Assembly (NCBI GenBank): GCA_004026145.2
Contig: CP034993.1
Span: 6,008,465 to 6,072,464 of the forward strand
DNA from: Takifugu bimaculatus
Lineage: Eukaryota > Chordata > Actinopteri > Tetraodontiformes > Tetraodontidae
Direction of reading: 5' to 3'
Length of the DNA: 64,000 bases
This document shows positions 11,601 to 23,400 of this stretch, one piece after another. The notes beneath the pieces were generated by a model. That model was not told the DNA's origin, did no database searches, and saw only the letters and a program-made list of their open reading frames with translations. A program made the position numbers and the translations under genes. Within the stretch, counting starts at the first letter, position 1. Every line of letters begins with the position of its first letter.

Positions 11601-14600
11601 CGTTTGATAAATCAACACGTGTTACGCCTAGGTTTTCTCCAGGACCCGAAAGCAGGCAAACACAGTGGGGATAGTGTCCGAAACGAGAGTCTTTATTGAA
11701 GTTCAAACTCAAAAAGTCCTCCTGGACAGCAGGGAAAACACTTGTCCAGCTTTCCAGGGCGCACAGAGAGCTCCAGCGCATACCAAACATGGGAGTCCGA
11801 TCCTGTGCGTTCTTCCCTCCAGCAGGGCAGCGTGGAGACCATTGAGATGCGATAACACTCTGATGCTGGTAGACGGGCACTCCATCCTTAAACAGGTGGC
11901 CGACAGATGCGTCTGCCTGCATCGCCAGCTGTAGCAAATTATCGGCTCCTCCCCTCCCCCTGCAGGAAGAAGCAAGCAGGACCAAAACAACACACAACCC
12001 GGAACCCTGGACCCCGGACTCCAACATTACCTCCCCCTCAACGGGTGCCTCCAGGCACCCTACCAGGCACCCTGCCTCGCTGGAGGATGAGGTGGACATG
12101 CTGAACGTGCTCCTCCTGCGTCTTCAAAAAAATCAGAATGTCATCCAGGTAGACAAAAAGGAATTTGTTCAGCAGTCATGGAGGACGTCATTCACCAACG
12201 ACTGGATACTTGAATTGGCCAGATACTTGAAATGGCCCAACGGGGTGTTGAAGGCCATCTTCCATTAGTCCCCCTCTCGGATCTGCACCAGATGATAGGC
12301 GTTGTGGAGGTCGAGTTTAGAGAAGATCTGGGCTCGGTGGAGCGGGGCAAACACAGCGCCGAGGAGGGTCAGTGGATACTTGTTCTTGACAGTGATCTCA
12401 TTGAGGGATCGGGTAGTCGATGCAGGGGCGCAGTGAGCCATCTTTCTTCTGCACAAAGAAGAAACCAGCTCCTACCGGGTAAGATAAGGGCCGAATCAAC
12501 CCGGAAGCCAGGGACTCTCCAATCTAGTTTAGGTGGCCCCGGGGAGTAAATCAATGGCGCAGTCGTACGGGGAATGGGGGCAGAAGGTAGAGCACTGCAG
12601 CAGAAAACAGGCACAGCTGCACGCCTCACCAGAATAACGCTCTGGAACGGGCACGTGGGGCTCCCATGCTAAGGAACTGCCTGTAAGCAGGCCTGTCATG
12701 CTGGTTTTGAGGGTCTGGAGCGAAGTCAATATGTCCGAGAGCAGCTGGTCATAATGCCCCAGCAGCCTCCCCTGAACCTCCAGTGTGTGGCACACTGCGT
12801 CTTGGTCCGCTGGGTCCATCCTGGTCAGAGAGTTGTGTTATGCCTAGATTTTCTCCAGGACCCGAAAGCAGGCAAACACAGTGGGGATAATGTCCAAAAC
12901 AAGAGTATTTATTAAAGTTCAAACTCAAAAAGGAGCTTTGATAGCAGCTTGAAACAATTAGCATCATTATCCAAGTAAGATCTCTGCGTCAACTGGACTT
13001 GTTCGGGGTATTTTTTAAGACGTTTCTCTCCAGAAGGCTTCTTCGACGTCTTCAGTTCTGAGCAACAATGAGCAATAAGGTACAAGGAGATTTTCATTTT
13101 CTGACCAACACTGTCCGTAGCAGTAGTATAATTATCATGGACATGGTCTGTTGTGATCTATTGTTTAATTATTATTTTATTTATAATGTGATAATTTTGT
13201 CTTTATCTACATATGTCTTAATGGGGTTATAAAACTTTTCAGTACAACTAAATGAAAATTTTACAGGCGTTGTTGCTGGTTTTTAAAGTCTCATCAATTC
13301 AGAAATGATCAAGCAAATAAAAAAATGTTTTTGTATATCACAAATATGATATCGATGAATCAATCAATCAATCAATCAGTCAATCAATCAATCTTTATTA
13401 TCCATAATTAGTGATAAGGTCTTTTTTAAACAGTAAAAGGCTTAATCTGTTTCCATCATCTGTGTCTGCTGAAAATTGTTTGCTTTGAGCTAAGCAGCTG
13501 AATGCAGCAATATGAGAGCCTCAGATCATTTATTGTACTCTATAGCAGTGGTCCCCAACCACCAGGACACAGAACGGTACCGTTCCGTGGATCAATTGGT
13601 ACCGGGCCGCACAAGAAATAATTAAATATTTCCGTTTTATGCATTAGCTGAGTCTGAATGATCTTTTATTTTGAATAACATTTTGGGAAATGACCGGATT
13701 CTCTTGGTTACGTCTTAAGCGCCAAAATTGAACCCACAAGTGAGCAAAATGAGTAAGAAACAGACGTCCTTAAAAAAAAATTGCGAAAGAGAAAAGCCCC
13801 AATCAAGAGATGGGAGAAGAGCCCCCTTCCAAGAAAAAGAAAGCTTTTAACAGACAATATCATGAGTTCTACTGAAAATATGGATTTAACTCGGTAGGTG
13901 ATTTCCGCATACCAAGCCCACTCTGCGTAATTTGCGGCGACCGGATTGCTAATGAGGCAATGAAGCTTTCAAAACTATTTCACCACTTGGAGACCCAGCA
14001 CCCTAGTTTAAAAGACAAGCCCCTGGAGTATTTTGAAAGAAAAAAAACAGGAACATGATGGGCAGAAAAAGGGCCACCACATCAGTAAATGCGAACGCAC
14101 TGAGACGATCGTACCTGGTGGTCCAGTATTCTGGATTAAAGTCATGGCAGAATATCCTGAAATCGCCACCACAGCACTGAAAACTTGGTTGCCATTTCCG
14201 ACATTCTATCTGTGTGAAGTGGGATTTTCTGCGGTGACAGCAACTAAAACAAAACAATGGAGTACACTGGGCATAAGCAACACACTTCGGGTGTCATTGT
14301 CTCCCATCACTCCCAAATGGGACTGTCTTGTTGCAGAGAAACAAGCGCAGGGCTCCCATTGATTTGTCGCTATGGTGAGTTAAAATTTTCATGAAAATAA
14401 AATGTTCTTTATATTTGTCTTTGTAGCGTATTTTGAAGGGATGTTTAAACGTTATCCTAGCGAGTAGGAGAGAGTAGTACTTGTGAGTCTTTGTGGGCAC
14501 ACTTATCCGACAGTTGTCTGCAGTAAAATTGTCAAGCGCTGACCGGTCCGCGGTGATAAAAAGGTAGGGGACCACTGCTCTATAGCATGGTTTCTGGATT

Positions 14601-16850
14601 AAAGTCGTTGAAGCTCAGGAAGCACTTAAAAGCCAATTGGTTCCATATCTCCTTTGCTTTTGTATACCTTTTAAGGCACAAACAAATCTGGTTTTATATC
14701 TGGGACCCTGCTCTGGGTCCCAAAGCACAGGTTGTATTTTGTCTCAAAGCAGCTTGCTAGGGATGATTAGAAGCAGATGCAAGAAGAGAGTGCCCAAGAA
14801 GAGGCTGGTACCGCCTCTGGCAGCCGACACTATGATTCACATCAGAGTTTTAGTCAGCTGTGAGAATAGGCTGCTATGACTTACCTTATTATTTGCCAAG
14901 TATAAATAAGCCAACTGGTCTAGCATCTCAAAACCCTCATCAGTAATGCCTATAGAGAGAAAAAAACACATGGTGTTTAATCAGACACAGTGAACACGTA
15001 ATGCACTGGATATACATGATAAAACCTCGAGCAGGACCAGGCTCATGTTGGGGAGCCCTCCAGCTTGTGGCCAACTGGGTAGAGAGAGAGGAGAAGGGGG
15101 AGGATAGGTAGAGGAGAAAATAGGTAGAGAACATAGAAATACATTATAATAATTAAAATGAGCTGCCGGTAGAGTTGAGTTGAGCGGGTCAGCAGGGTCG
15201 GAGGTCTGTAGGTCAGCATACAACTACTGTATGTCACTGTGGCTAGTTGGTCCAGAAAATCATATACTGTCATTACTAAGCGCTTCCATCTAATTTATTT
15301 CTGCAAAATGAAGGACATTAAAATCGAATATCTTTCTTCTAGAACTGATTTCCTCATGGATATTAATAATTGATTCACCCCAAAGAACTGATACGTCTCA
15401 TTTTCTGGTTCTGCACCCTGGTTCCTACATGATCATTTTTTATGTCCTCCATATATCTTGGTCAAATCTCCTCCAGTACCACGTCACATCTTCCTCCATC
15501 AACTAATCCCTTTAACAACCCCACTATCTTAAAAATCATTATCAGCTCAAAATCATCACCTTACTCTCTCTTCAAATCCAAATTCAAAATTCATCAGTTT
15601 AAATTCATTCATTCAATCTTTTTGAATCCAGCATTTTTATTCCTCATCTGTTTACAAGTACTAACCGATATAGTCCTCTCCTCTCCTCTCCTCTCCTCTC
15701 CTCTCCTCTCCAAGTAGATCAGTGATGTTATTTCTTCTTCTCTATTCATCTACAGGTATCGCCGCCTTCATAGTTGTATTCTGACCTACTGACCTCCGAC
15801 CCTGCTGAGCCACTCAACTCAACTCTACCGGCAGCTCATTTTAGTTAATATAATGTATTTCTATATAATAGAAATAGTTGGGAGTCTAATAATATAATGT
15901 ATATTAGTGAGTCTAATAATATAATGTATTTCTATGTTCTCTACCTATTTTCTCCTCTACCTGTCCTCCCCCTTCTCCTCTCTCTCTCTACCCAGTCGGC
16001 CATCAGCAGGAGGGGGGAAGGGGAGTTTTTCCTTGCCACTGTTGCTTGTTGGGGGTCAGGCCCTGGGATTCTGTAAAGCGCCTAGAAACAATTTTGATTG
16101 TAACAGACGCTATATAAATAAAGATTGATTGATTGATTAATTGATTGATTGATATAGCCTTCGGGACTTATGTTAAAAACTATACATTTATAGGCATGAG
16201 CCAGCCTTGCAAACAGAAATATCGGTTCCTTCTGCAGTGTGAGTCACTCTGACATGTGATTATATGTTTGATCCAGTCAGGCAACAATAAAAGGATCTGC
16301 GTGTAGTCAATGATGGCATCAATGATGGACTGCTGCAGTAATCAAGAAGTATAAAAATCAAGGTTAGTGCACTGTCTAGTATAATGTTTACCATCTGTGG
16401 TCAGCATGTTGTTCTGGAGGTTAAGAGTGTCAAGTTGCTGCAGATGGGAAATGTGATCTACCAAGATCCTCTCAATTTTGTTGTTCTGCCAACAGAAAGC
16501 CATACACATAAACCACAATGAATCAACAGAAATATAAATGATACAAAATGGCAGCAAATTTCAAGTTGTTGAGGCATTTTACAAACCTGTAGAGAGAGCT
16601 GGCGTGTTTGCTCAGACAAGCCAGTAGGAAACTCAATGAGGTCAACTCCAGCACAATCCACCGCCCATTCTGCTGTACAGCTGCACTCTGAGGGACATTC
16701 CATCGCTTCATATTTCCTCTCAACTGTTGCAGTATTCAGCTCTTCCTTATTGCCTTCTTCAGCAGTGTTAAGGGTGGGAGAGATTCCCATCACCAAGGTC
16801 AGCACAGTCATGGTTTTCAGGATGGAACATCTTGCAGAAGCCATTCTCAT
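5611..16850 (-). CDS. podn: Podocan, small leucine-rich-repeat proteoglycan (ten coding exons)
   Basis: Coding exons, in order of translation: 16850-16587, 16485-16392, 14949-14885, 11324-11215, 11129-10973, 10877-10762, 10660-10447, 10284-9841, 6072-5924, 5776-5611. All introns are GT-AG with matching phase and the total is 1,779 nt, 592 aa plus TAA. The product has a signal peptide (about residues 1-30), an N-terminal cysteine cluster (C-x3-C-x-C-x7-C, in CPSECSC), about 20 leucine-rich repeats alternating between LxxLxLxxN types, and an acidic C-terminus (EEEEDDKDD). This is the class V SLRP layout, close to human podocan in length. Known role: a secreted matrix protein that binds collagen and restrains smooth-muscle proliferation. 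A start at the second Met (16,844) is also possible. PODL1 is the alternative, but the neighbouring CPT2 supports PODN. Introns of 3.6 and 3.8 kb are packed with transposons, yet every exon is intact. Confidence 0.93.
6757..7350 (-). mobile_element. Pogo-derived MITE retaining the end of a transposase gene
   Basis: The ends are inverted repeats (CCGTATTTTTATACCGTATT at 6,757; complement-like AACTTATAGTCTGGAAAATA near 7,329-7,348) with TA at the left flank. On the minus strand at about 7,160-7,060 it encodes LPPKLAELFGSDTEDEEFN and a stop, the acidic tail of a pogo transposase, parallel to the tail seen at 2,590-2,671. It lies in podocan intron 8. Confidence 0.65.
7655..7870 (+). mobile_element. 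Rex3-type LINE fragment (reverse transcriptase)
   Basis: Degenerate plus-strand similarity to the Rex3 copy at 54,410-54,600: AGAGGGATCACACTTCTAAG followed by TGGTCAAGCTCTTCACCCCC. About 200 bp of reverse-transcriptase sequence with stops; no ends recognisable. Confidence 0.55.
8090..9634 (+). mobile_element. 5'-truncated L2-type LINE with (GATT)n tail (copy A)
   Basis: The reverse transcriptase is largely readable at 8,280-8,840: an ANYRPISN-type motif, SGFRAHHSTETAL, LDLSTAFDTVDHSIM and NHGVPQGSVL. Frameshifts lie near 8,360 and after 8,840. A 3' UTR with TCCTTGCCACTGTTGCTTG and CTAGAAACAATTTTGATTGT follows and ends in GATTGATTGATTGATTGA. It is the longest of about nine copies of this family here and lies in podocan intron 8. 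Confidence 0.85.
11620..12937 (-). mobile_element. Internally deleted Ty3/gypsy retrotransposon with partial LTRs
   Basis: Two direct copies of an approximately 95-bp LTR block (GTTACGCCTAGGTTTTCTCC at about 11,621; a near match at 12,837) bound the element. Reading the minus strand: LTR end, then gag starting MDPADQDAVCHTLEV at 12,819, then reverse transcriptase at 12,460-12,100 (KLDLHNAYHLVQIREGD and the YLDDILIF active-site motif), then the second LTR. Protease, RNase H and integrase are missing. It lies in podocan intron 3. Confidence 0.75.
12981..13062. repeat. Short dispersed repeat, two copies in the window
   Basis: The block GTCAACTGGACT...AAGACGTTTC...CCAGAAGGCTTC...CAGTTCTGA occurs here and at 21,615-21,693 in the same orientation. 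I do not know its family; similar blocks are common in fish repeats. Confidence 0.5.
13350..13410 (-). repeat. L2 LINE 3' tail only (copy I)
   Basis: An (ATCA)n run followed by ATCTTTATTATCC is the complement of the (GATT)n tail and terminal sequence of the L2 family; nothing further upstream remains. Confidence 0.55.
13546..14577 (+). mobile_element. hAT (Charlie-like) transposon with BED and dimerisation domains, internally deleted
   Basis: Terminal repeats CAGTGGTCCCC and GGGGACCACTG are flanked by a perfect 8-bp duplication, CTCTATAG (13,538-13,545 and 14,578-14,585). On the plus strand, 13,850-14,080 encodes a BED-type zinc finger (CVICGDRIANEAMKLS, then HHLETQHP). Positions 14,147-14,361 encode the hAT C-terminal dimerisation domain (LPFPTFYLCEVGFSAV, then ISNTLRVSLSPITP). 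The catalytic core between them is missing and an in-frame TGA precedes the finger. It lies in podocan intron 3. Confidence 0.88.
15022..15245 (-). mobile_element. L2 LINE 3' fragment (copy B)
   Basis: Complement of the L2 3' UTR around CATGAGCCTGGTCCTGCTC, lacking the (GATT)n tail. Confidence 0.6.
15676..15711. repeat. (CTCTC)n microsatellite
   Basis: About 36 bp of CTCTC pentamers directly before L2 copy C. The same pentamer precedes or lies inside L2 copies at 40,709 and 59,572, so it is part of the L2 3' UTR. Confidence 0.85.
15712..16153 (+). mobile_element. L2 LINE 3' end with (GATT)n tail (copy C)
   Basis: The 3' UTR of the L2 family with ATCTACAGGTATCGCCGCC, GGGAGTTTTTCCTTGCCAC and the GATTGATTGATT tail. 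An internal duplication of ATAATATAATGTAT lies near 15,845-15,930. Confidence 0.75.
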
Positions 16851-16854
16851 GCAT

Positions 16855-18560
16855 TAGCTGTTCTGCTGAAGAACTATTAGGACACAACATACATTATCTC
16901 TTGGTTGACCTGCTAAATCTACTGTTTTATTATATTACGTACAAGAATATTAATATCAAAGAATATTAATAGCATTCAGATTTCAGAATACAATACATAC
17001 ATATAATGCTCCCTATACTTTACAGTTTGCACCATTGTTTACTTTACAGCTGCACCATTAAACTGCAGTGTCTGATTAAAAACACTAACATTTAAATTTT
17101 ATATAACTGTGAAGCTTGAGAGGTAAGGGAACAACTGAAATATAAAATGATATAGGAACATGCATGAGGTTTTTTCTTTTCTAAAGCAATGTTATAGTTC
17201 TCAACATCATATGATTTTAGACACACTATATTGTCAAAAGGTCCATGTTTATCCATGTTTGAGTGAAATCCCGTAGTTAATCCATAGGGTTTAATATTAT
17301 GTTGGCCCACCCTTTTTAGTTACCAAGTGTTTAAACTTTCCACAAGGTTTAGGAGCGTTGCAGCCATTCAGGTGCACAAATTCAATGCACCTTTCCCTTA
17401 CACATTGCAATGAATTCATAGCCTGCAGGGGAGCATTGTTATCAAACATTTGTTTGTTCATTGTGCTTTTGAGTATATGTTTGTAAGAGCAAGGAAACTA
17501 ATATAGAAAAAGAACACAACTCTTTGTCTTCCTTTAAAAAAAAAAAAGTCAAATAGAATTGCCGCTGAAAGCCAGGAGAGGGCAAATAAAGAAAATGTTG
17601 AATGTGGAATGCTATGTATCTTGTTTCATTAACATTTTCAGCAAAAGACTGGCCATACAGGTGCCAGACTACTTGGACTGGCAGACTATTCCAGGTTAAA
17701 AAAAAAATAAAAAAATAAAAAAAAAGCCCAGATTTGGAAAATACAGTGTATTCCTCTTTCTCACAAGCAGAAAAGATCCCTTCACCCCTTTCCCAAGAAA
17801 AAGGACTTGTGGAGTGACAACCTGAGAAGGTATGAATCTAAATAGCATCTGAAAACACTCTGTTGCCAAGAGCTGAGGTTACCTCGGCTAAATCAGTGAT
17901 TCTTGTTCTCTTGGAAAATCCTGTGTGAAATTACACCTTACATGGACAATTTTTCTCTTAAGACTTAAAACAATGATTGCTACACCAGTATCAGGTTCTT
18001 AATGAACACATTGCGGCATTTTGTGCATGTAAAAAACCCCTGGTGTTGCAGTCCTCATGATCAAGTGTCAGAGCTTCATTAACAGTCTGTAAATCCTCTC
18101 TTACAGTCACACAGTGACACTTTTCTACATGAGAAATGTATAAACTTGCCCATAGCAGTAGAAGCACCGTCTCGCCATGCAGCACAAAAGAATGTTGCCA
18201 GTTTGTTTGCTCCAAGTGATGAATACTTGTGTCTTCCGATCTCCTCCATAAATTTAAAGTTTGGAACCTCCAACTGCCCTTCTTGAGCAGCGAAAATGTC
18301 TGTGGTAGTGAAAGATGATTCTTTGTGTGTTTGCCTGACACATTGATCTATACACAAGGCAGGCATAACAGGACCAGAAGCAGCAATATATAGATCCACC
18401 CTGGGCCGTTGTTTCTTTCTTGCAGTTTCACATGTTGAGCCTGAGATGCTGCCGATATCAACTCAATAGTTCAGACTTGCCTGTCTGTGTTTCATTATTT
18501 GAATTTTCCCTTTATATATCTTTTATATTTATCTGCTGAATCCAGGCATTTTCAATCCAT
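16855..18560. other. Podocan 5' flank and non-coding DNA; nothing recognised
   Basis: Podocan's first coding exon ends at 16,850, so its 5' UTR and promoter should lie here, but no TATA or CpG-rich stretch stands out. A/T homopolymers occur at 17,530-17,550 and 17,697-17,725. Overlapping open frames on the minus strand at 17,991-18,399 match no family I know. Confidence 0.45.
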
Positions 18561-18663
18561 TAACCATCTGTAACATGTCGCATGAAAACCAGTATCTTCT
18601 GAAACATTGTCAACAAGTGAACAGTGATATACTGTTGAGAAGTTCAGCTTTGGTATTGCTCTC

Positions 18664-18680
18664 ACCACTTAAACAAAGCT

Positions 18681-18737
<57 letters not shown>

Positions 18738-19050
18738 TAGTGTCTGTTACAATCAAAATTGCTTCTAGGCGCTTTACAGAATCCCAGGGCCTGACCCGCA
18801 ACAAGCAACAGTGGCAAGGAAAAACTCCCCTTTAACAGGAAGAAACCTTGAGCAGGACAGGGCTCATGTAGGGGGAACCTCCTGCTGATGGCCGGCTGGG
18901 TAGAGAGAGAGGAGAAGGGGGTGGACATATAGAGGAGAGAATAGACAGAGATCATAGAGATACATTAATAGTACAAGCTGCTGGTATAAGAGTAGAGTGG
19001 GTCAGCAGGGTCGGAGGTTGGCAGGCCAGCATACAGCTATAAAGGCGGCT
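18664..19050 (-). mobile_element. L2 LINE 3' end with long (ATCA)n tail (copy D)
   Basis: Starts with about 64 bp of ATCA repeats (complement of the (GATT)n tail) followed by the complement of the L2 3' UTR (CTTCTAGGCGCTTTACAGAA). Confidence 0.75.
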
Positions 19051-19769
19051 AGACCTGTTGATGGATACAGGGGGGGCAAAGTTTTCGCCATGTTTCTCCT
19101 TTGAGATGCTCAAAGACAACATCCTGTACCTAGCCTTCTTGGATGCTTTGCGCTCTTCTATTGGACCAGCAGGTTACATTTGACTCAAACCACAGCCTGC
19201 ATGACAACAATAGCTTTACACAAGTAAAGGGAGTAGTGCCAACCTCAAACACCAATTTTATAATACAAATCAAGAATTTTTTCCCTCTATGTTCATGAAT
19301 GTTTTCAGTCATTTCCATTAAAGTTTAATATTCAACTGAAGTGTAGTAGACCATATCTTTAAGTTAAAAAAGCAATAAAGACTCGCCAACCATAACTGAG
19401 TTGACCACATGGCTTTCATTGTGTTGGAGACAAAGGGAGGCACCAGAAACCCGATCCACAAATACAGCTGATTGATTGTTGCATGTGACTCTGAGGCCAT
19501 CAGGCTTACCTCTTACCTCTCTCTCCATTTCTCACAGCAGTGACATGAGAAGAACTGCCTAGATAACAAGTTCAAATAGCATCGTAGAACTTTGTGATCT
19601 GTGATCACTTTGGTTGTCATGTTAGGGCTTAGGTGGCTCTGTCACGGTATGTTGATATTCACCAAGTTGAAATACATAGATCCAGGGTTTCTTGCATGCT
19701 AGAGTTACCATCCTTTTTCTAGCCTGGCAACACCTGTGTGTGTATTAACAATGCTTTAGCTGTGACTCC

Positions 19770-20150
19770 TCATATATTCATCCAAAATAGTCAACAAATT
19801 CATCTTGTGCTGATCCCTGTACACCACTGTGTTTGCAGTTGATAGCTCCGATTCCATTAGGAAAACTGGTTCTCGCTGCAAATTGTGGTTTTATGTTGGC
19901 CAGTTCAACTGCAGTGTAAATGGGAGATTTATTTTTCATGGCTGACATTTGCACAATTCTATCCAACACAGCTGGCATAGCTCAGCTGAGTCCATGCTCA
20001 GCCCATTCAGACGGACAGCTGAAATGCGGCTGAAATGACTCCGTGTCTGGGAAGCCCGGTGTGGTCAGCCCTGGTAGGTCATGGCTCCTCAAAGTGTGGC
20101 TGCACCTCTATGCTCAGTTCCATGAGGACTGTCCTATAGCAGGACCTAAA
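19770..20150 (-). mobile_element. PIF/Harbinger transposase fragment
   Basis: Minus-strand coding traces include AMPAVLDRIVQMS followed by AQFAARTSFPNGIGAINCKH-like sequence (read QFAARTSFPNGIGAINCKH, about 19,890-19,834). This is the helix region and first catalytic-Asp region of HARBI1-like transposases, although the Asp of the usual IDC motif reads Asn here. An in-frame stop lies before AMPAV. No ends seen. Confidence 0.6.
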
Positions 20151-20439
20151 ACAGCTGATGAGCCAGTTGCTTTTCGCACCATTTCAAGGACACTTTTGCA
20201 TCCACATGTATAACTGCAATGACCCGACTGTGTTTGTTGTTCATCTGTTTGTTTCTAATGTGCAAAGCACTCTCAGAAATCCCCTTTTTGACAATGGCAA
20301 GTTTGCCAGCATCCTCTCTGAGTCTTGCCAACAGTTCCAAAGCAGTTACAAAAGTGCAGCCACAAACTGACATAGAGCAGCTCGTATTTCCAGTCATTTC
20401 ATTCTGGAAATGTGCATATGCAATGTTTTTGTGCATATG

Positions 20440-23400
20440 ACCCCTGGTGTACCTGCAACATTTTGTGTATGATTAGAAATTCAAAAACAGAAAAGAAGGA
20501 AAAGGAAAAGGAAAGGGAGAAGAAAAAATGAATATAACAGGACTATAGCAGACATGGCATGAAATATGACATAACATTAACAGATGTGTCCCTTGTCCCC
20601 TTCAACCTTCTATAGATGTGCTCCTCCAGTTATGTCCATGCAAGTTCTCCTCCCCACCATACAACACAGTTTTTCTAGTCTAAATCGCATTTTCCTAGTT
20701 TTACTATAGATCCATGCCAGCTGATACAGCTATCTGCTCTTTATTGTGCAGCTTCGTATCTGCTGAATTGTTTTTCTTTTCTTTTCCCATATCTCTTCTA
20801 TACATTTTCTACTAGAGAATGTTAACCTTTGGGGTAAGGAGATCGTTATTACATCTTAACATCACGATATCCTCCCTAACAACGCAACAAACACACTGCC
20901 AGTAATCTTTGCTCAAGTTCATCACTGTTTGGTCACACTGTAATCATGAAAAAGCCATGCAGCCATAGGAAATCATGCAACAGGAAAGAAAAACCAGAGA
21001 CAGAAAATGTTAATGTTACCTACACTTAATGTTTATGTTTGAATGTACAGATTAAGGTGTGATTTTAATCATCAATAGCAGACATGCTGAAGTTTTAGAG
21101 TTCATAATTATGATTATAAACTTCAGTTGATCCAAAAATATGCTTTAGGACATCTGAACAAACGCAAATACTTATGCTCAAACAGCAGACAGAACGATGA
21201 GACCAACAGCTGTCAAAATATATAAAAGCAGATCAACTGCATTACCTCTCTGACTGATGTTTGCTCAAGTTTGCTCAAGTTTGCCGTGAAGTCCAAACAC
21301 AGGCAGTCCCATAGCAGGGGAGTCAACTAGCTGCAGACAAACTCCAGATGTGAGAAGGGAGAGAAAGTGCTCCAAAAAAAGGACACAGTGAAGAGGAAGT
21401 GGAAGAGACACAGCTCTTACTTGCACTGCAGCCAAAAACACATTTTTCTCCCCCTCCACCAAACATCATTTCACAACGTTTGACTAATCTTCCCTCTTGC
21501 ACTAAGTCAGTATTCAAAGGGAGCATTAAAATGTGAGGAATGTTCACATGTTCACTTATATTGATCCCCTTTTCCATTCAGTTAAAAGAAGGAGAGGTTA
21601 TATATCCAAGGTAGTTTTCTGTGTCAACTGGACTGTTTTTCTTCTCTTTTGAAGACGTTTCACCTTCTATCCAGAAGGCTTCCTCAGTTCTGAACTCGCT
21701 TGGTCCGGATCTATACCGAGAGGGCATATAGGTCTGAAGTCTGAAGTTCCGGCAAGTTGCATGAAGTTGTAATCAAAGCATTCCATGAGTGTCATTGAGT
21801 ACGGTTAATACTGAAGGAGCATTTATACTAGACATAATCTTTGTAACTATTCATCGCTAAACTCTATTCTCTTTTCTTAGCATGTTTTTGTCACACTATA
21901 TATATATATATATATATATATAGTAAATAATATAAATTATTATAATATAACATATTATAATATAAAATTATTATAAATAAAGTATTTTGAAAACTATGGC
22001 ATATTCAAAGATGATGTGATTCTCCACAGTACGCAGTACAGTACATGCAAACTACTGCTGCCAAACAATTAAAAATTGTAGTCAGATTACAAGGTTTCTG
22101 TGGATTCATTGTGATTCGTTGCGATTAAATATAATTAATTTTTAATTATATTTAATTCAGTTATTTTACATTGACCAACTTTTCTGTCTCTTCTGATTTC
22201 TTTGCACCTTAAGGGGCCAACCTGCTTTTGTTTTTGGAATTCCTTTTTTTAGAGCCTTTCAGAGTTATTTTCTGCTGCTGATGCCCTAGTTGTGTTAACA
22301 TTTTTAATCAAATTAATCATGATGATGGAGTAATCCACATTGTAGTGTTGATTTTAACAGCCTGAGTAGAAACACAAATACAGATACAGAGTGAAAGTCC
22401 TTTTTTCATGCAATGTATTTTCATATGGCCACAATTCTAGCAAATGATACTGCTGGCTAACAGTCACGTCTTGAGTGGTTTTAGAAGGCAGTCGGACCTT
22501 TTTCTTGTAAAAAGCAGTTTGTAAATTAATTACTTATTAATTACTTATCTTATTTAATTTTTCTCTTAACATCGCCTATGAGGGTTTTGGAAGGACAGAA
22601 CCCAAGTTGGAGTGTTTTTTTGTTTTTTCTCCAGGCACTCCAGCTTTCTCCACAATCTAACACGTGCATTTGGGGACACCGTGAATTGGTTACTCCTCTA
22701 TTGGCAAGGGTTGTCTATTCATGTCCTTCTATAAACTGACAACTGCTCAAGGATATACCCACCTCTTGCTTGAAGGCAGCTGGGATATGTCCATTACTCG
22801 GTTCATGGAAAGGTGGTAGGATAAAAAAGAGTAAAAAAACAAGTCACTGAACCTCATTTAGATCTGCCAAGTGTGACATTAATATACATTTAATTAAAGC
22901 TATTTCTTTTTAATATATGTTTTTTACATGATATCATAGCAGATGTGTATCAGACAGTATTTTACACTTTGTACTGTATGGTGTATAGATAAATGTGTTG
23001 TTTTACACTTCAAGAATTAAAACTTGACTTTATAAGCGCCGAAAAGTAACAGATTGTTATGGTGTGAATCATCGAGATGAAGGCATTTGGACAGAAACTC
23101 CAATGACATTTGGAATATTTATGGCACATGCTCAGAATAAACCCTTAAATCTCACTTGGCTTAGTTATTTTAAGATTAAAGCATGGTCAGAGTCCATATA
23201 ACATTTTCGCAGTGGGTTAAAAAAAAAGTAGAATAGACAAGGGTCAAAAGGGGAGTCAGAAAAGTCCAAGAAAACAAGATTTGATTATTAACTATTGAAT
23301 TTACAGTCTGTCTAGGCAAGTTTGGAAGATTTGTAGAAAGAATGGAAGACAGAGAGCCCATTGGTCATTTTCTCTAAATGCAAATGTTTTAGTATAATTT

